Shown here piece after piece: positions 54,102 to 62,434 of a DNA stretch of 64,000 bases. Every line of letters begins with the position of its first letter. Within the stretch, counting starts at the first letter, position 1. The translations under genes were made by a program, and so were the position numbers. Source of the DNA: Dysgonomonas sp. BGC7. GTDB lineage: Bacteria; Bacteroidota; Bacteroidia; Bacteroidales; Dysgonomonadaceae. Where the stretch lies: assembly GCF_001261735.1 (NCBI RefSeq), contig NZ_CVRP01000007.1, forward strand, positions 449,711 to 513,710, given 5' to 3'. The notes beneath the pieces are model-generated. The model was not told the DNA's origin. It worked only from the letters and a program-made list of their open reading frames with translations, and searched no databases.

Positions 54102-57100
54102 ATGATGTATAATTTTCAAGTAAAAGCGTTCTTCTATAGATCGAGAATACGAATAGTCAGTGTAATAATATTATGTTTTGTTGCAACAATAGATACAGTA
54201 GCAAACGATTATTATTTACAGCCTGTTGATTTTTCTCTAAAGACTACCGATCAGATTGGTAGGAAGAAAGTTACCGGAAAAGTTTTAGATGAGTTTGGAG
54301 ATCCTATCCCTAGTGCTTCCGTTCTAGTTGCAGGTAGTCCTCGGGGAGTTTTTACAGATATAGATGGTAGCTTCGAAATAGAAGTTTCAGATAATGACAA
54401 ATTAGAATTCTCTTTTTTGGGAATGGAAACACAAGTGATATCGGTTGGAACTAAAAAGCAATTTCTTATAAACCTTAAGCCTAAAGCAGCGGAGTTGGAC
54501 GAGGTGACGGTAGTTGCTTATGGAAAACAAAGGAAAGAAAGTATAATCGGTGCAATAAATACAGTAACTACAGATAAATTGAAATTGCCTGTTGCTAAGC
54601 TAAGTTCTGGTTTGGCAGGACAATTGGCCGGTATAGTTGTTATGCAGCGTTCGGGAGAGCCGGGAGCCGGAGCCGACTTTTGGATTCGGGGAGTTAATAC
54701 TTTCGGAGCCAATAATAAGCCTTTGGTTTTAGTTGATGGGATAGAACGTGATCTGGATTTAGTTGATGCAGAAGATATAGCATCATTCTCTATATTGAAA
54801 GATGCAACAGCTACGGCATTGTACGGTGTTCGCGGTGCTAATGGTATTGTTCTGATAACTACCAAGCGAGGAACTGAGTCTGCTCCAAAAGTGAGTGCTA
54901 GAGTCGAATATGGATTCTCCAGTCCCGTACGTTTACCAAAACTGGCTTCAGCTTCACAGTGGATAGATTATTATAATGACATAACATTGGAAGCTTCGGG
55001 TAAATTGGCGATACAACCGGAACAACGTGCAGCTTACTTAAATGGTTCCGATCCTGATCTGTATCCAAATGTAGACTGGATGAGTACTATCTTCAAAGAT
55101 ATATCTAACAGTACACGCGTGAATGTTAATGTTACAGGTGGTTCTCCTAAAGTTAGATATTATGTAGGCGGTTCTTATTATACAGAAGGAAGTATATTCA
55201 ATGTTGGCGATACTGATCGGTATGACGCCTCAATGAAGTATAATAGGTTTAATTTCCGATCCAATATTGATATAAATATAACATCTTCTACCGAGTTGGG
55301 CTTGTCTCTATCTACTCAGTATGAGACAAAAAATCGTCCCGGATCATCACTGTCCACATTATATGCTTATACTATAATAACACCTCCTTTATCTATTCCA
55401 ACAGTTTATTCCGACGGAACAATATCTCGTCCTGTTGTTGGTATCAATCCTTACAATGCATTGAATGGTACCGGATACTCTCAGGATTTTGCAAACAATG
55501 CTCAGTCCCTGTTTTCTTTGACACAGGACTTTTCAAATATTATTACTCCCGGATTAAAAGCAAACGTTAAATATTCGTGGGATGCATATAACGGATCAAC
55601 ATTGGACAGAACAATAGCTCCTTCTACTTACTTTGCCACGGGCAGAGATGACAATGGAGATCTTATTCTTGTGAAAAATAATGATGGTAGCGACTATATG
55701 ACTTTATCGAGGTCAAATAGCGGATCGCGAACAACCAATTTCGAAGCTTCATTAAATTACGATCAGGTTTTTGGACAAGATCATCGGGTAGGAGGGCTGT
55801 TCCTATTCAATATGAGAAGTCGTACCAATAATTTCCCCGCTAGTTATATCTATGCATTCCCATATAGGAATACAGGTATAGCAGGACGTGCAACTTATTC
55901 GTATGGAGATCGTTATTTTACTGAGTTTAATTTCGGATATAACGGGTCTGAAAACTTTTCGCCGAAAAAGCGTTTTGGATTTTTCCCTTCTTTTGCTTTA
56001 GGATATTTAATTAGCAACGAATCTTATTGGAATTCATTACGTTCGCTAGTTCATTTGCTGAAGCTTAAAGGGTCGTATGGAGAAATAGGTAATGATCAGA
56101 TTGGAGGAGACCGACGCTTTGCTTTTAACTCGGAAATGAACAGTAATGCCAGCGGATATATTTTTGGTACAAATCCCGGCTCAGGTTATATAAGTGGTAT
56201 TGCTACAGGTGTTCCTGGAAACGAATATGTTGCATGGGAAAAAGCGAAGAAAGGAAATATTGGTTTAGAAGTTGGCTTTTTTAATAAATTGAACCTACAG
56301 GTTGATTATTTCGATGAACGCAGATCGGGAATCTATATTCAACAAGAAAGTGTACCTAGTGTTGTTGGCCAGAATGTGACTCAATACGTTAATCTGGGAA
56401 AAATGAAAAATCAGGGTTTCGATGTGTCTTTAGAGTATGAACAGCGCCTGAATGACTGGTATTTTTCTGCACGAGCCAACTTTAATTATAATAAGAATAA
56501 GGTATTGTATGACGATAAGCCAACCCCTATTTGGCCATATCTGAGTGCAACCGGTTATCCTTACAATCAGCAGAGAGGCCTTATTTCGTTAGGCTTGTTC
56601 GAATCGGAACAAGATATAGCTGATAGCCCTAAACATACATTCGGTAATGTTCGTCCCGGAGATATCAAGTATAAAGATATCAATGGAGATAATGTTATTG
56701 ATGCAAATGATATGGTGGCAATCGGACATACAAATATTCCTGAAATCAACTATGGTTTTGGTGTGAGTGTAGGTTGGAAGGGTTTCGACCTATCCCTTTT
56801 CTTTCAGGGCGTAGGACGTGTAACTCAAATAATAGGAGGTAGTGCATTCTATGGTGCATCTGATAATATATTAAATACTGGGCAGATCTATAAAGATGTG
56901 GCAGAAAACAGATGGTCGTTAGACAATCCTGATCCAAATGCTCTTTACCCCCGCTTGTCAATGAGTAAGGTTGAGAATAATTTGCAAGCATCTACTTTTT
57001 GGCTACGCGACATGAGTTTTATCAGGCTGAAAAATACAGAACTTGGATATACTATTCCCAAAAGCATATCAAGAAAACTACGCCTCTCGTCGGTTCGTAT

Positions 57101-57230
57101 TTATACACAAGGTGTCAATCTGTTGACCTTTAGTAAATTCAAACTGTGGGATCCTGAATTGGCTTCCAGCTATGGGAATGTTTATCCTCAGATGAAGTCT
57201 TTGACTTTGGGCCTAAATGTTAATTTCTAA
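54102..57230 (+). CDS. SusC/RagA-family TonB-dependent outer-membrane transporter
   Basis: 1042 residues. Signal region followed by a carboxypeptidase-D regulatory-like domain at about 56-126 ('VTGKVLDEFGDPIPSASVLV') and a TonB-box-like DEVTVVAYG (133-141). The plug has 'LVLVDGIERDLDLVDAEDIA' and 'ALYGVRGANGIVLITTKRGT'; the barrel ends 'LGLNVNF'. It imports the locus substrate with the SusD-like protein encoded 11 nt downstream. A 233-bp spacer separates it from the SGNH gene; that spacer contains a short inverted repeat CGAAC-N5-GTTCG (54039-54053) but no standard TAnnTTTG element. Confidence 0.95.
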   Translation: MMYNFQVKAFFYRSRIRIVSVIILCFVATIDTVANDYYLQPVDFSLKTTDQIGRKKVTGKVLDEFGDPIPSASVLVAGSPRGVFTDIDGSFEIEVSDNDKLEFSFLGMETQVISVGTKKQFLINLKPKAAELDEVTVVAYGKQRKESIIGAINTVTTDKLKLPVAKLSSGLAGQLAGIVVMQRSGEPGAGADFWIRGVNTFGANNKPLVLVDGIERDLDLVDAEDIASFSILKDATATALYGVRGANGIVLITTKRGTESAPKVSARVEYGFSSPVRLPKLASASQWIDYYNDITLEASGKLAIQPEQRAAYLNGSDPDLYPNVDWMSTIFKDISNSTRVNVNVTGGSPKVRYYVGGSYYTEGSIFNVGDTDRYDASMKYNRFNFRSNIDINITSSTELGLSLSTQYETKNRPGSSLSTLYAYTIITPPLSIPTVYSDGTISRPVVGINPYNALNGTGYSQDFANNAQSLFSLTQDFSNIITPGLKANVKYSWDAYNGSTLDRTIAPSTYFATGRDDNGDLILVKNNDGSDYMTLSRSNSGSRTTNFEASLNYDQVFGQDHRVGGLFLFNMRSRTNNFPASYIYAFPYRNTGIAGRATYSYGDRYFTEFNFGYNGSENFSPKKRFGFFPSFALGYLISNESYWNSLRSLVHLLKLKGSYGEIGNDQIGGDRRFAFNSEMNSNASGYIFGTNPGSGYISGIATGVPGNEYVAWEKAKKGNIGLEVGFFNKLNLQVDYFDERRSGIYIQQESVPSVVGQNVTQYVNLGKMKNQGFDVSLEYEQRLNDWYFSARANFNYNKNKVLYDDKPTPIWPYLSATGYPYNQQRGLISLGLFESEQDIADSPKHTFGNVRPGDIKYKDINGDNVIDANDMVAIGHTNIPEINYGFGVSVGWKGFDLSLFFQGVGRVTQIIGGSAFYGASDNILNTGQIYKDVAENRWSLDNPDPNALYPRLSMSKVENNLQASTFWLRDMSFIRLKNTELGYTIPKSISRKLRLSSVRIYTQGVNLLTFSKFKLWDPELASSYGNVYPQMKSLTLGLNVNF

Positions 57231-57241
57231 AATTTACAGTT

Positions 57242-59116
57242 ATGAAAAAATTAAAAATATCATCAATATTCTTACTTCTATCACTCTTCTTCTCTTCTTG
57301 TAGCGATTATTTGGAAGTAACTTTACTTGACCAGTTGACTCGTGATGAGACATTTAGCAAAAGAGTGTCTACTGAGCAGTATCTGGCCCATGTATATAGC
57401 TTTTTGCCACGTGAGGCGGAATACCTCGCAGAAGGAAGTTCTGTCCCTCGTAGCGATGAAGCTTTATTCTCTTGGTATCAGTGGGTTGATTATCTTATAT
57501 TCAATACAGGCTCTTGGGGACCAACAACTAAAGCATTTTATATTTGGGAAGATAAATATAAGGGAATTAATCAGGCTTCTATTTTCATAGAGCATGTAGA
57601 TGAATGTCTCGAGATAGATGCAGATACCAGAAATATAATGAAGGCAGAAGCGCGTTTTTTGAGAGCTTTCTTCTACTTCGAACTGTTTAGACAATATGGG
57701 CCTGTATATATTTGGGGCGATCGTGCTCCTGATTCTCTCATCAAGGCTGAAGATATAGACAGGCATACTGTCGACGAAAATGTCAACTTTATGGTAGAAG
57801 AGTTTGATAAAGCGATTGCAGTTCTACCTACCGGAGTTGATGATAAAACCAAATGGGCAGGGCGTATAACCAAAGGAGCCGCAATGGCTGCCAAGTCAAG
57901 ATTACTTCTTTATGCAGCTAGTCCATTATTCAATGGATGTGATCTTTATAAGGGTAAAATGGTTAACCTGTATGGCAACTACTTGTTTCCTCAAACATCT
58001 GACCCTCAGAAATGGGAAAAAGCAGCCACTGCCGCAAAAGATATTATTGACCTGAATGTTTATGAATTATATGAAAATACTTCAGAGTCTGATCCTATGC
58101 AGAAGGCTATTAAATCTTATCAAGGTGTTATATTTGAAGAATGGAACGATGAGATCATCCTAGGTGCTTGGGCACGTAACCCTATTAATACAGGTTTGGG
58201 CGGTATCGGTTATTATTTTCATTCCCGATTTTTGCCACCTAAGGTAATGAAGAATGCTTATGGAGGTTTTTGTCCTTCCCTTAAACTTGTAGATACTTAT
58301 CCTATGGCTGCTTCAGGAAGATATCCTGTTACCGGATATGATAGTAATGGTAATCCTATTATCGACTCTAAGTCGGGTTTTAATAATACAGGATTTACTG
58401 ATGGATATACCCATCCAATTGAGAATTTTGCAGTTATTAAAGCTCATAATAGCAGTGTTGGACGAGATGCCCGCTATTATGCATCAGTATTTGCAAATGG
58501 CTTTTATTGGATAAATCAATACTCGGGTAAAAAGCTCGTTACATTTTATGATGGTGGAACTTCTCCTTTCTTGGGTAGTGGTGGCGACTGCGTAAAAGTT
58601 GGTTTCTTGTGGCGCCGTATGCTCGATCCAGCATTAAATACGGATAATGGTAGCTGGGGAAATGTATTTTGGCCTTATTTCCGTTTGGCTGAGATTTACC
58701 TTAACTACGCGGAAGCATGTAACGAGAAACCACAAAGAGACGAAGCTGAGGCTCTGAAGTATATAAATAAAGTTAGAGCTCGTGCCGGATTGAATAAATT
58801 GGAAGAAGCCTATCCGGAAGTGATAAACAATCAGCCCTTACTAAAAGAACTTATACAGAAAGAACGTATGGTTGAGTTAGCCTTCGAAGGACATAGATAC
58901 TATGATGCACGTCGTTGGATGATTGCAGAGAAAGAGTTTACAGGACCTAATTATACTTTGAATCTGTCTGCTACTAAGTATGAAGAATCGTGGGACAGGA
59001 CTACGAAAGTATGGATTGGTGGAGATCGTAAATTTGAACCAAAACATTATTTCTTCCCTATCAATCAGGAGCAGTTGAACGAGATGAGAAACATTACTCA
59101 AAACTACGGGTGGTAA
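57242..59116 (+). CDS. SusD/RagB-family outer-membrane lipoprotein
   Basis: 624 residues, longer than the other SusD here. Lipoprotein signal with lipobox FSSC (Cys20) followed by 'SDYLEVTLLDQLT'. Typical SusD blocks: 'YKGINQASIFIEHVDECLEI', 'MKAEARFLRAFFYFELFRQY', 'RLAEIYLNYAEACNEKPQRD' and 'QKERMVELAFEGHRYYDARR'. It is a surface glycan-binding partner of the SusC immediately upstream. The extra length lies in the middle (about 270-430), where the ligand-binding loops are in known SusD structures. Confidence 0.94.
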   Translation: MKKLKISSIFLLLSLFFSSCSDYLEVTLLDQLTRDETFSKRVSTEQYLAHVYSFLPREAEYLAEGSSVPRSDEALFSWYQWVDYLIFNTGSWGPTTKAFYIWEDKYKGINQASIFIEHVDECLEIDADTRNIMKAEARFLRAFFYFELFRQYGPVYIWGDRAPDSLIKAEDIDRHTVDENVNFMVEEFDKAIAVLPTGVDDKTKWAGRITKGAAMAAKSRLLLYAASPLFNGCDLYKGKMVNLYGNYLFPQTSDPQKWEKAATAAKDIIDLNVYELYENTSESDPMQKAIKSYQGVIFEEWNDEIILGAWARNPINTGLGGIGYYFHSRFLPPKVMKNAYGGFCPSLKLVDTYPMAASGRYPVTGYDSNGNPIIDSKSGFNNTGFTDGYTHPIENFAVIKAHNSSVGRDARYYASVFANGFYWINQYSGKKLVTFYDGGTSPFLGSGGDCVKVGFLWRRMLDPALNTDNGSWGNVFWPYFRLAEIYLNYAEACNEKPQRDEAEALKYINKVRARAGLNKLEEAYPEVINNQPLLKELIQKERMVELAFEGHRYYDARRWMIAEKEFTGPNYTLNLSATKYEESWDRTTKVWIGGDRKFEPKHYFFPINQEQLNEMRNITQNYGW

Positions 59117-59125
59117 ATACTAAAT

Positions 59126-60511
59126 ATGAGAATACTTATGAAAAAGAATATTTATCAGATATTAATTGCTATTGTTTTTATCATGGTTACAGGATGTGAT
59201 GATGATAAAGAACGCTTAATAGTAGACGATCAAGTTGGTTTTCTGAAGCCTTCTTATACAGAAGCAGAAGTTTTTCTTGGTGCAGGTCTTCCATATAAAT
59301 TATATATTGTAAAAAGTGGAATAGGCAAACAAAGTGCTAAGGTTACTGTCTCGGTTAATGAAACCCTTTTGGAAGAATATAATACAAATAATAATAAGTC
59401 TTATCAGCTATTACCGGCAGATTGTTATTCTATTGTACAAAATCAACTGGTTTTTGATAACTCTGACTATAGTAAATATATTGAAGTAAAATGGGATGAA
59501 GAAAAGTTAGCATTGCTGCAACCTTCTTCAGCTTCCTATGCTTTACCCATTCAGATGACTGCCGAGGGTAATACTATTAATATTGCTGATGATCGTCAAA
59601 TGACAGTAGTAGTGCCTACCCTAAAACAGCCGTATATACAGATGGCTGATGCAGGTTTATATTCTCCGGCATTTATGCCTACTATAAAAGGATTAAACGA
59701 GGAAGACATATTTGTTAAAGTTAGTATAAATTATCCTAGTGAATCGAAAGTAAGCTATCAGATAGAAGTTGATGAGCAATTGCTTAATAATTATAATACA
59801 ACTCACGGTACTACATACAAAATGTTACCTGAAGATGCCTATACGTTAAACGGCTCTTGGTCTATCCCGATGAATCTTAATGAAGATTATTTCAAATTTA
59901 CGTTTCACAAAAAGGCACTGATCCCTGACGAAAATACATATCTGTTTGGTAGTTATGTACTTCCCATTAAGATTACATCAGTATCTAAATATGGTGTTGA
60001 TCCGGATGCTTCATATATACTATATCCGATTAGTTTCCAGCCAGATAAAATAGGTAAAACAGATTGGGCGGTTCTTGAATGGAATACTTCATCGAAAGAA
60101 GATGAGATCGCATGGCTTGCAGCTTTAGATTGGGGACCAGAAAAAACAATAGACAATAATGTTGCTACTTTCTGGGGTTCTAAATGGACTACACCAAAAC
60201 CTTTTCCTTATTACTTTATATATGATATGGGAAAGGAGTATGCTTTATTCAGATTAGGATATGATAATCCGACAGGAGCAGACGCATGGAGAGGAAATGC
60301 AAAAGCCGGATATGTAGAAGTCAGTACCGATAAAGAAAATTGGAGTCGTATTGCAAATTGGACAGCACCGACCGAAGCCACTCGCAGTATCTCTTTTGAT
60401 GTACCTAAAACAACAGCACGGTATATTCGCTTTGTGATAACGGATGCGTTTAGTGTATATCTTGGAGGTGCCCAGATGAATATCTCCGAATTTAATGCTT
60501 GGGGAATGTAA
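59126..60511 (+). CDS. Surface lipoprotein with DUF1735 repeats and a discoidin-like domain
   Basis: 461 residues. Lipobox VTGC (Cys24) followed by Asp-Asp-Asp-Lys-Glu, an acidic export signal for surface lipoproteins in Bacteroidota. Two DUF1735-type beta domains follow ('VTVSVNETLLEEYNTNNNKS', 'YQIEVDEQLLNNYNTTHGTT', each ending in a LLP.D.Y motif). A C-terminal F5/8-type (discoidin-like) domain comes last ('DNNVATFWGSKWTTPKPFPY', 'VEVSTDKENWSRIANW'). Such proteins next to SusD act as surface glycan-binding proteins. A Met four codons later (59138) is an equally plausible start. A hairpin terminator follows. Confidence 0.85.
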   Translation: MRILMKKNIYQILIAIVFIMVTGCDDDKERLIVDDQVGFLKPSYTEAEVFLGAGLPYKLYIVKSGIGKQSAKVTVSVNETLLEEYNTNNNKSYQLLPADCYSIVQNQLVFDNSDYSKYIEVKWDEEKLALLQPSSASYALPIQMTAEGNTINIADDRQMTVVVPTLKQPYIQMADAGLYSPAFMPTIKGLNEEDIFVKVSINYPSESKVSYQIEVDEQLLNNYNTTHGTTYKMLPEDAYTLNGSWSIPMNLNEDYFKFTFHKKALIPDENTYLFGSYVLPIKITSVSKYGVDPDASYILYPISFQPDKIGKTDWAVLEWNTSSKEDEIAWLAALDWGPEKTIDNNVATFWGSKWTTPKPFPYYFIYDMGKEYALFRLGYDNPTGADAWRGNAKAGYVEVSTDKENWSRIANWTAPTEATRSISFDVPKTTARYIRFVITDAFSVYLGGAQMNISEFNAWGM

Positions 60512-60522
60512 TTTTAGATGCT

Positions 60523-60556
60523 GTAAAAGCACTGAATATAATGTCAGTGCTTTTAC
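60523..60556 (+). terminator. Intra-locus hairpin terminator
   Basis: Perfect 13-bp stem GTAAAAGCACTGA / TCAGTGCTTTTAC with an 8-nt loop, followed by TATTTATTTG. It separates the SusCD-binding protein genes from the GDPD fusion gene and may lower expression of the latter. Confidence 0.75.
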
Positions 60557-60603
60557 TATTTATTTGTGTTTATATTAACAATTTAAATATCACTATCTCG
60601 GAA

Positions 60604-62406
60604 ATGAACAACTTAACTACTTTCTTTAAAGTCTTTCCATACAATATTTTATTATTCGTATGTTTAGTTTCTGGTACTAATGGTGTCTATTCTCAATCGG
60701 CACCAAAAGAATATATGACAACTGATATACAGGATCTTGCTCTTATCTATCAGGGTGGAGTTCATCGCTTGGATTGGACGGTCGATCAGATACAGCCTTA
60801 TGTTGTACATCAATATGCAGACGGCCGTAAAGATTGGCTTTTCGATGGTTTTCTTTTTCTTGAGTTCAAAGATGGGAAAGGCTATGGCTACGGATCGCGT
60901 TATGATAAGAATGATGCAAGAAAAACAGAATGGCTATGGCTGTTGGATCGTATTTTCGAAGAGGGTAAATCCTTGTCTGCGTTAGATCAGTGTATTGAGA
61001 ATCAAATAAAAGAAATAGGAAAACCTGATTTTAAGCATAAGGTTGTAATAGGGTTGCCGGAAGCGCTTCCAGGACAGAAAGATTGGGGCGAAATAAATGG
61101 AAAGAAGATGGATTTCTCGAAAGAAGAAGATCAGATACAGGCTACTTATTGGTATATCGACTTGTTGATGAAGCGTTTTAAAAAGGAAAAGTATAAACAT
61201 CTTGATCTTGCCGGTTTCTATTGGGTATCCGAAGATGTCGAAACTTGTAAAGATTTAACTATTCCTTTAGGTAAATATATCCGTTCTTTAGACAAGAAGT
61301 TTTATTGGATACCATACTGGCAGGCTAAAGGGTTTGAAAGGTGGAAAGAACTTGGCTTTGATATTGCATATCAGCAGCCTAACCATTTCTTTAGTGCATC
61401 AGTTCCTGACAAGAGGCTTGAGGATGCGTGTATGTCTGCACATGAGCATAATATGGGTATGGAGTTCGAATTTGATGAGAAGGCATTGTACGATGCTAAA
61501 GAGTCTTCGTATAATCGTCTAAAAGCTTATATTGACTATTTTGAAAAGAATAATGTCTTCGAAGAGTCTGCAATTACTTACTATAGTGGATTTTCCGGGT
61601 TTCTTGATATGGCTAAATCTACCAATCCGAAAGATCATGCTATAATGGATCGGTTAGCAAAGCTTATTATAGATCGTCGTGGCAGATATAAGAATCTTTT
61701 AGAAAACAAAACTAAAGTGATAGCTCATCGAGGATTTTGGAAAACTCAGGGGTCTGCTCAAAACTCTATAGCTGCACTGGTAAAAGCCGATTCTATTCGT
61801 TGTTATGGTACCGAGTTTGATGTGTGGTTGGCTTCGGATGATAAACTTGTACTTAATCATGATGACGTATATGACGGACACAAAATAGAAACAACTTCAT
61901 CAGAAGTGCTTCGTACACTCCGACTCTCTAATGGAGAAACGATGCCTATGTTGGAAGCATTTCTTGATAGGGCGAAAAAATTGAAGATAAAATTGATTCT
62001 AGAACTAAAACCCCATAGTAGTCCCGAGCGTGAAACAAAAGCCGTAGAACTTATTTTGAATATGGTGAAGAAGAAGGGGTTGACAAAACGTGTCGAATAT
62101 ATTTCTTTTTCCCGTCATGCTATCAAAGAGTTTGTGAGATTAGCCCCATCAAATACTCCAGTTCTGTATTTGGGACAGGATATATCTCCCAAAGAATTAT
62201 TTGAAATGAAAGCGACAGGAGCCGATTATAATTATTGGGCATATCACAAAAATCCCCTGTGGCTACAGGAACTGAAAGACTTGAAAATGATATCTAATGT
62301 ATGGACTGTAAATAATCCGCAAGAGATGTTATGGTGCATAAGAAGGGGCTTTGATTTGTTGACTACCGATGAGCCGGTCATATTTCAGAGATTAAAAAAG
62401 AAATGA
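60604..62406 (+). CDS. DUF4855 - glycerophosphodiester phosphodiesterase fusion
   Basis: 600 residues. Signal peptide ends near VYSQ (about residue 31). Residues about 40-360 resemble DUF4855 ('DLALIYQGGVHRLDWTVDQI', 'LDLAGFYWVSEDVETCKDLT', 'IAYQQPNHFFS'), a barrel-like domain with Glu210 and Glu287/Glu289 as candidate acids. Residues about 370-600 are a complete GDPD domain: His375-Arg376, Glu404-x-Asp406, His419-Asp420 and Glu467-x-Lys469. GDPD enzymes split glycerophosphodiesters, so a substrate with a phosphodiester-linked group is suggested. I place the start at MNNLTTFF; upstream in-frame codons run through the terminator hairpin. Confidence 0.85.
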   Translation: MNNLTTFFKVFPYNILLFVCLVSGTNGVYSQSAPKEYMTTDIQDLALIYQGGVHRLDWTVDQIQPYVVHQYADGRKDWLFDGFLFLEFKDGKGYGYGSRYDKNDARKTEWLWLLDRIFEEGKSLSALDQCIENQIKEIGKPDFKHKVVIGLPEALPGQKDWGEINGKKMDFSKEEDQIQATYWYIDLLMKRFKKEKYKHLDLAGFYWVSEDVETCKDLTIPLGKYIRSLDKKFYWIPYWQAKGFERWKELGFDIAYQQPNHFFSASVPDKRLEDACMSAHEHNMGMEFEFDEKALYDAKESSYNRLKAYIDYFEKNNVFEESAITYYSGFSGFLDMAKSTNPKDHAIMDRLAKLIIDRRGRYKNLLENKTKVIAHRGFWKTQGSAQNSIAALVKADSIRCYGTEFDVWLASDDKLVLNHDDVYDGHKIETTSSEVLRTLRLSNGETMPMLEAFLDRAKKLKIKLILELKPHSSPERETKAVELILNMVKKKGLTKRVEYISFSRHAIKEFVRLAPSNTPVLYLGQDISPKELFEMKATGADYNYWAYHKNPLWLQELKDLKMISNVWTVNNPQEMLWCIRRGFDLLTTDEPVIFQRLKKK

Positions 62407-62434
62407 AAATTATATTGTGTTTTAAATAAGTATT

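Noticed and set aside
39025-59116. A single large locus spanning both SusCD pairs
   Set aside because: A strong terminator at 45207 and the opposite-strand ROK gene separate them; the two SusC and SusD proteins differ in length and motifs.
60499-60603. 35-codon upstream extension of the DUF4855-GDPD gene
   Set aside because: It runs through the terminator hairpin, whereas the Met at 60604 gives a proper signal peptide.
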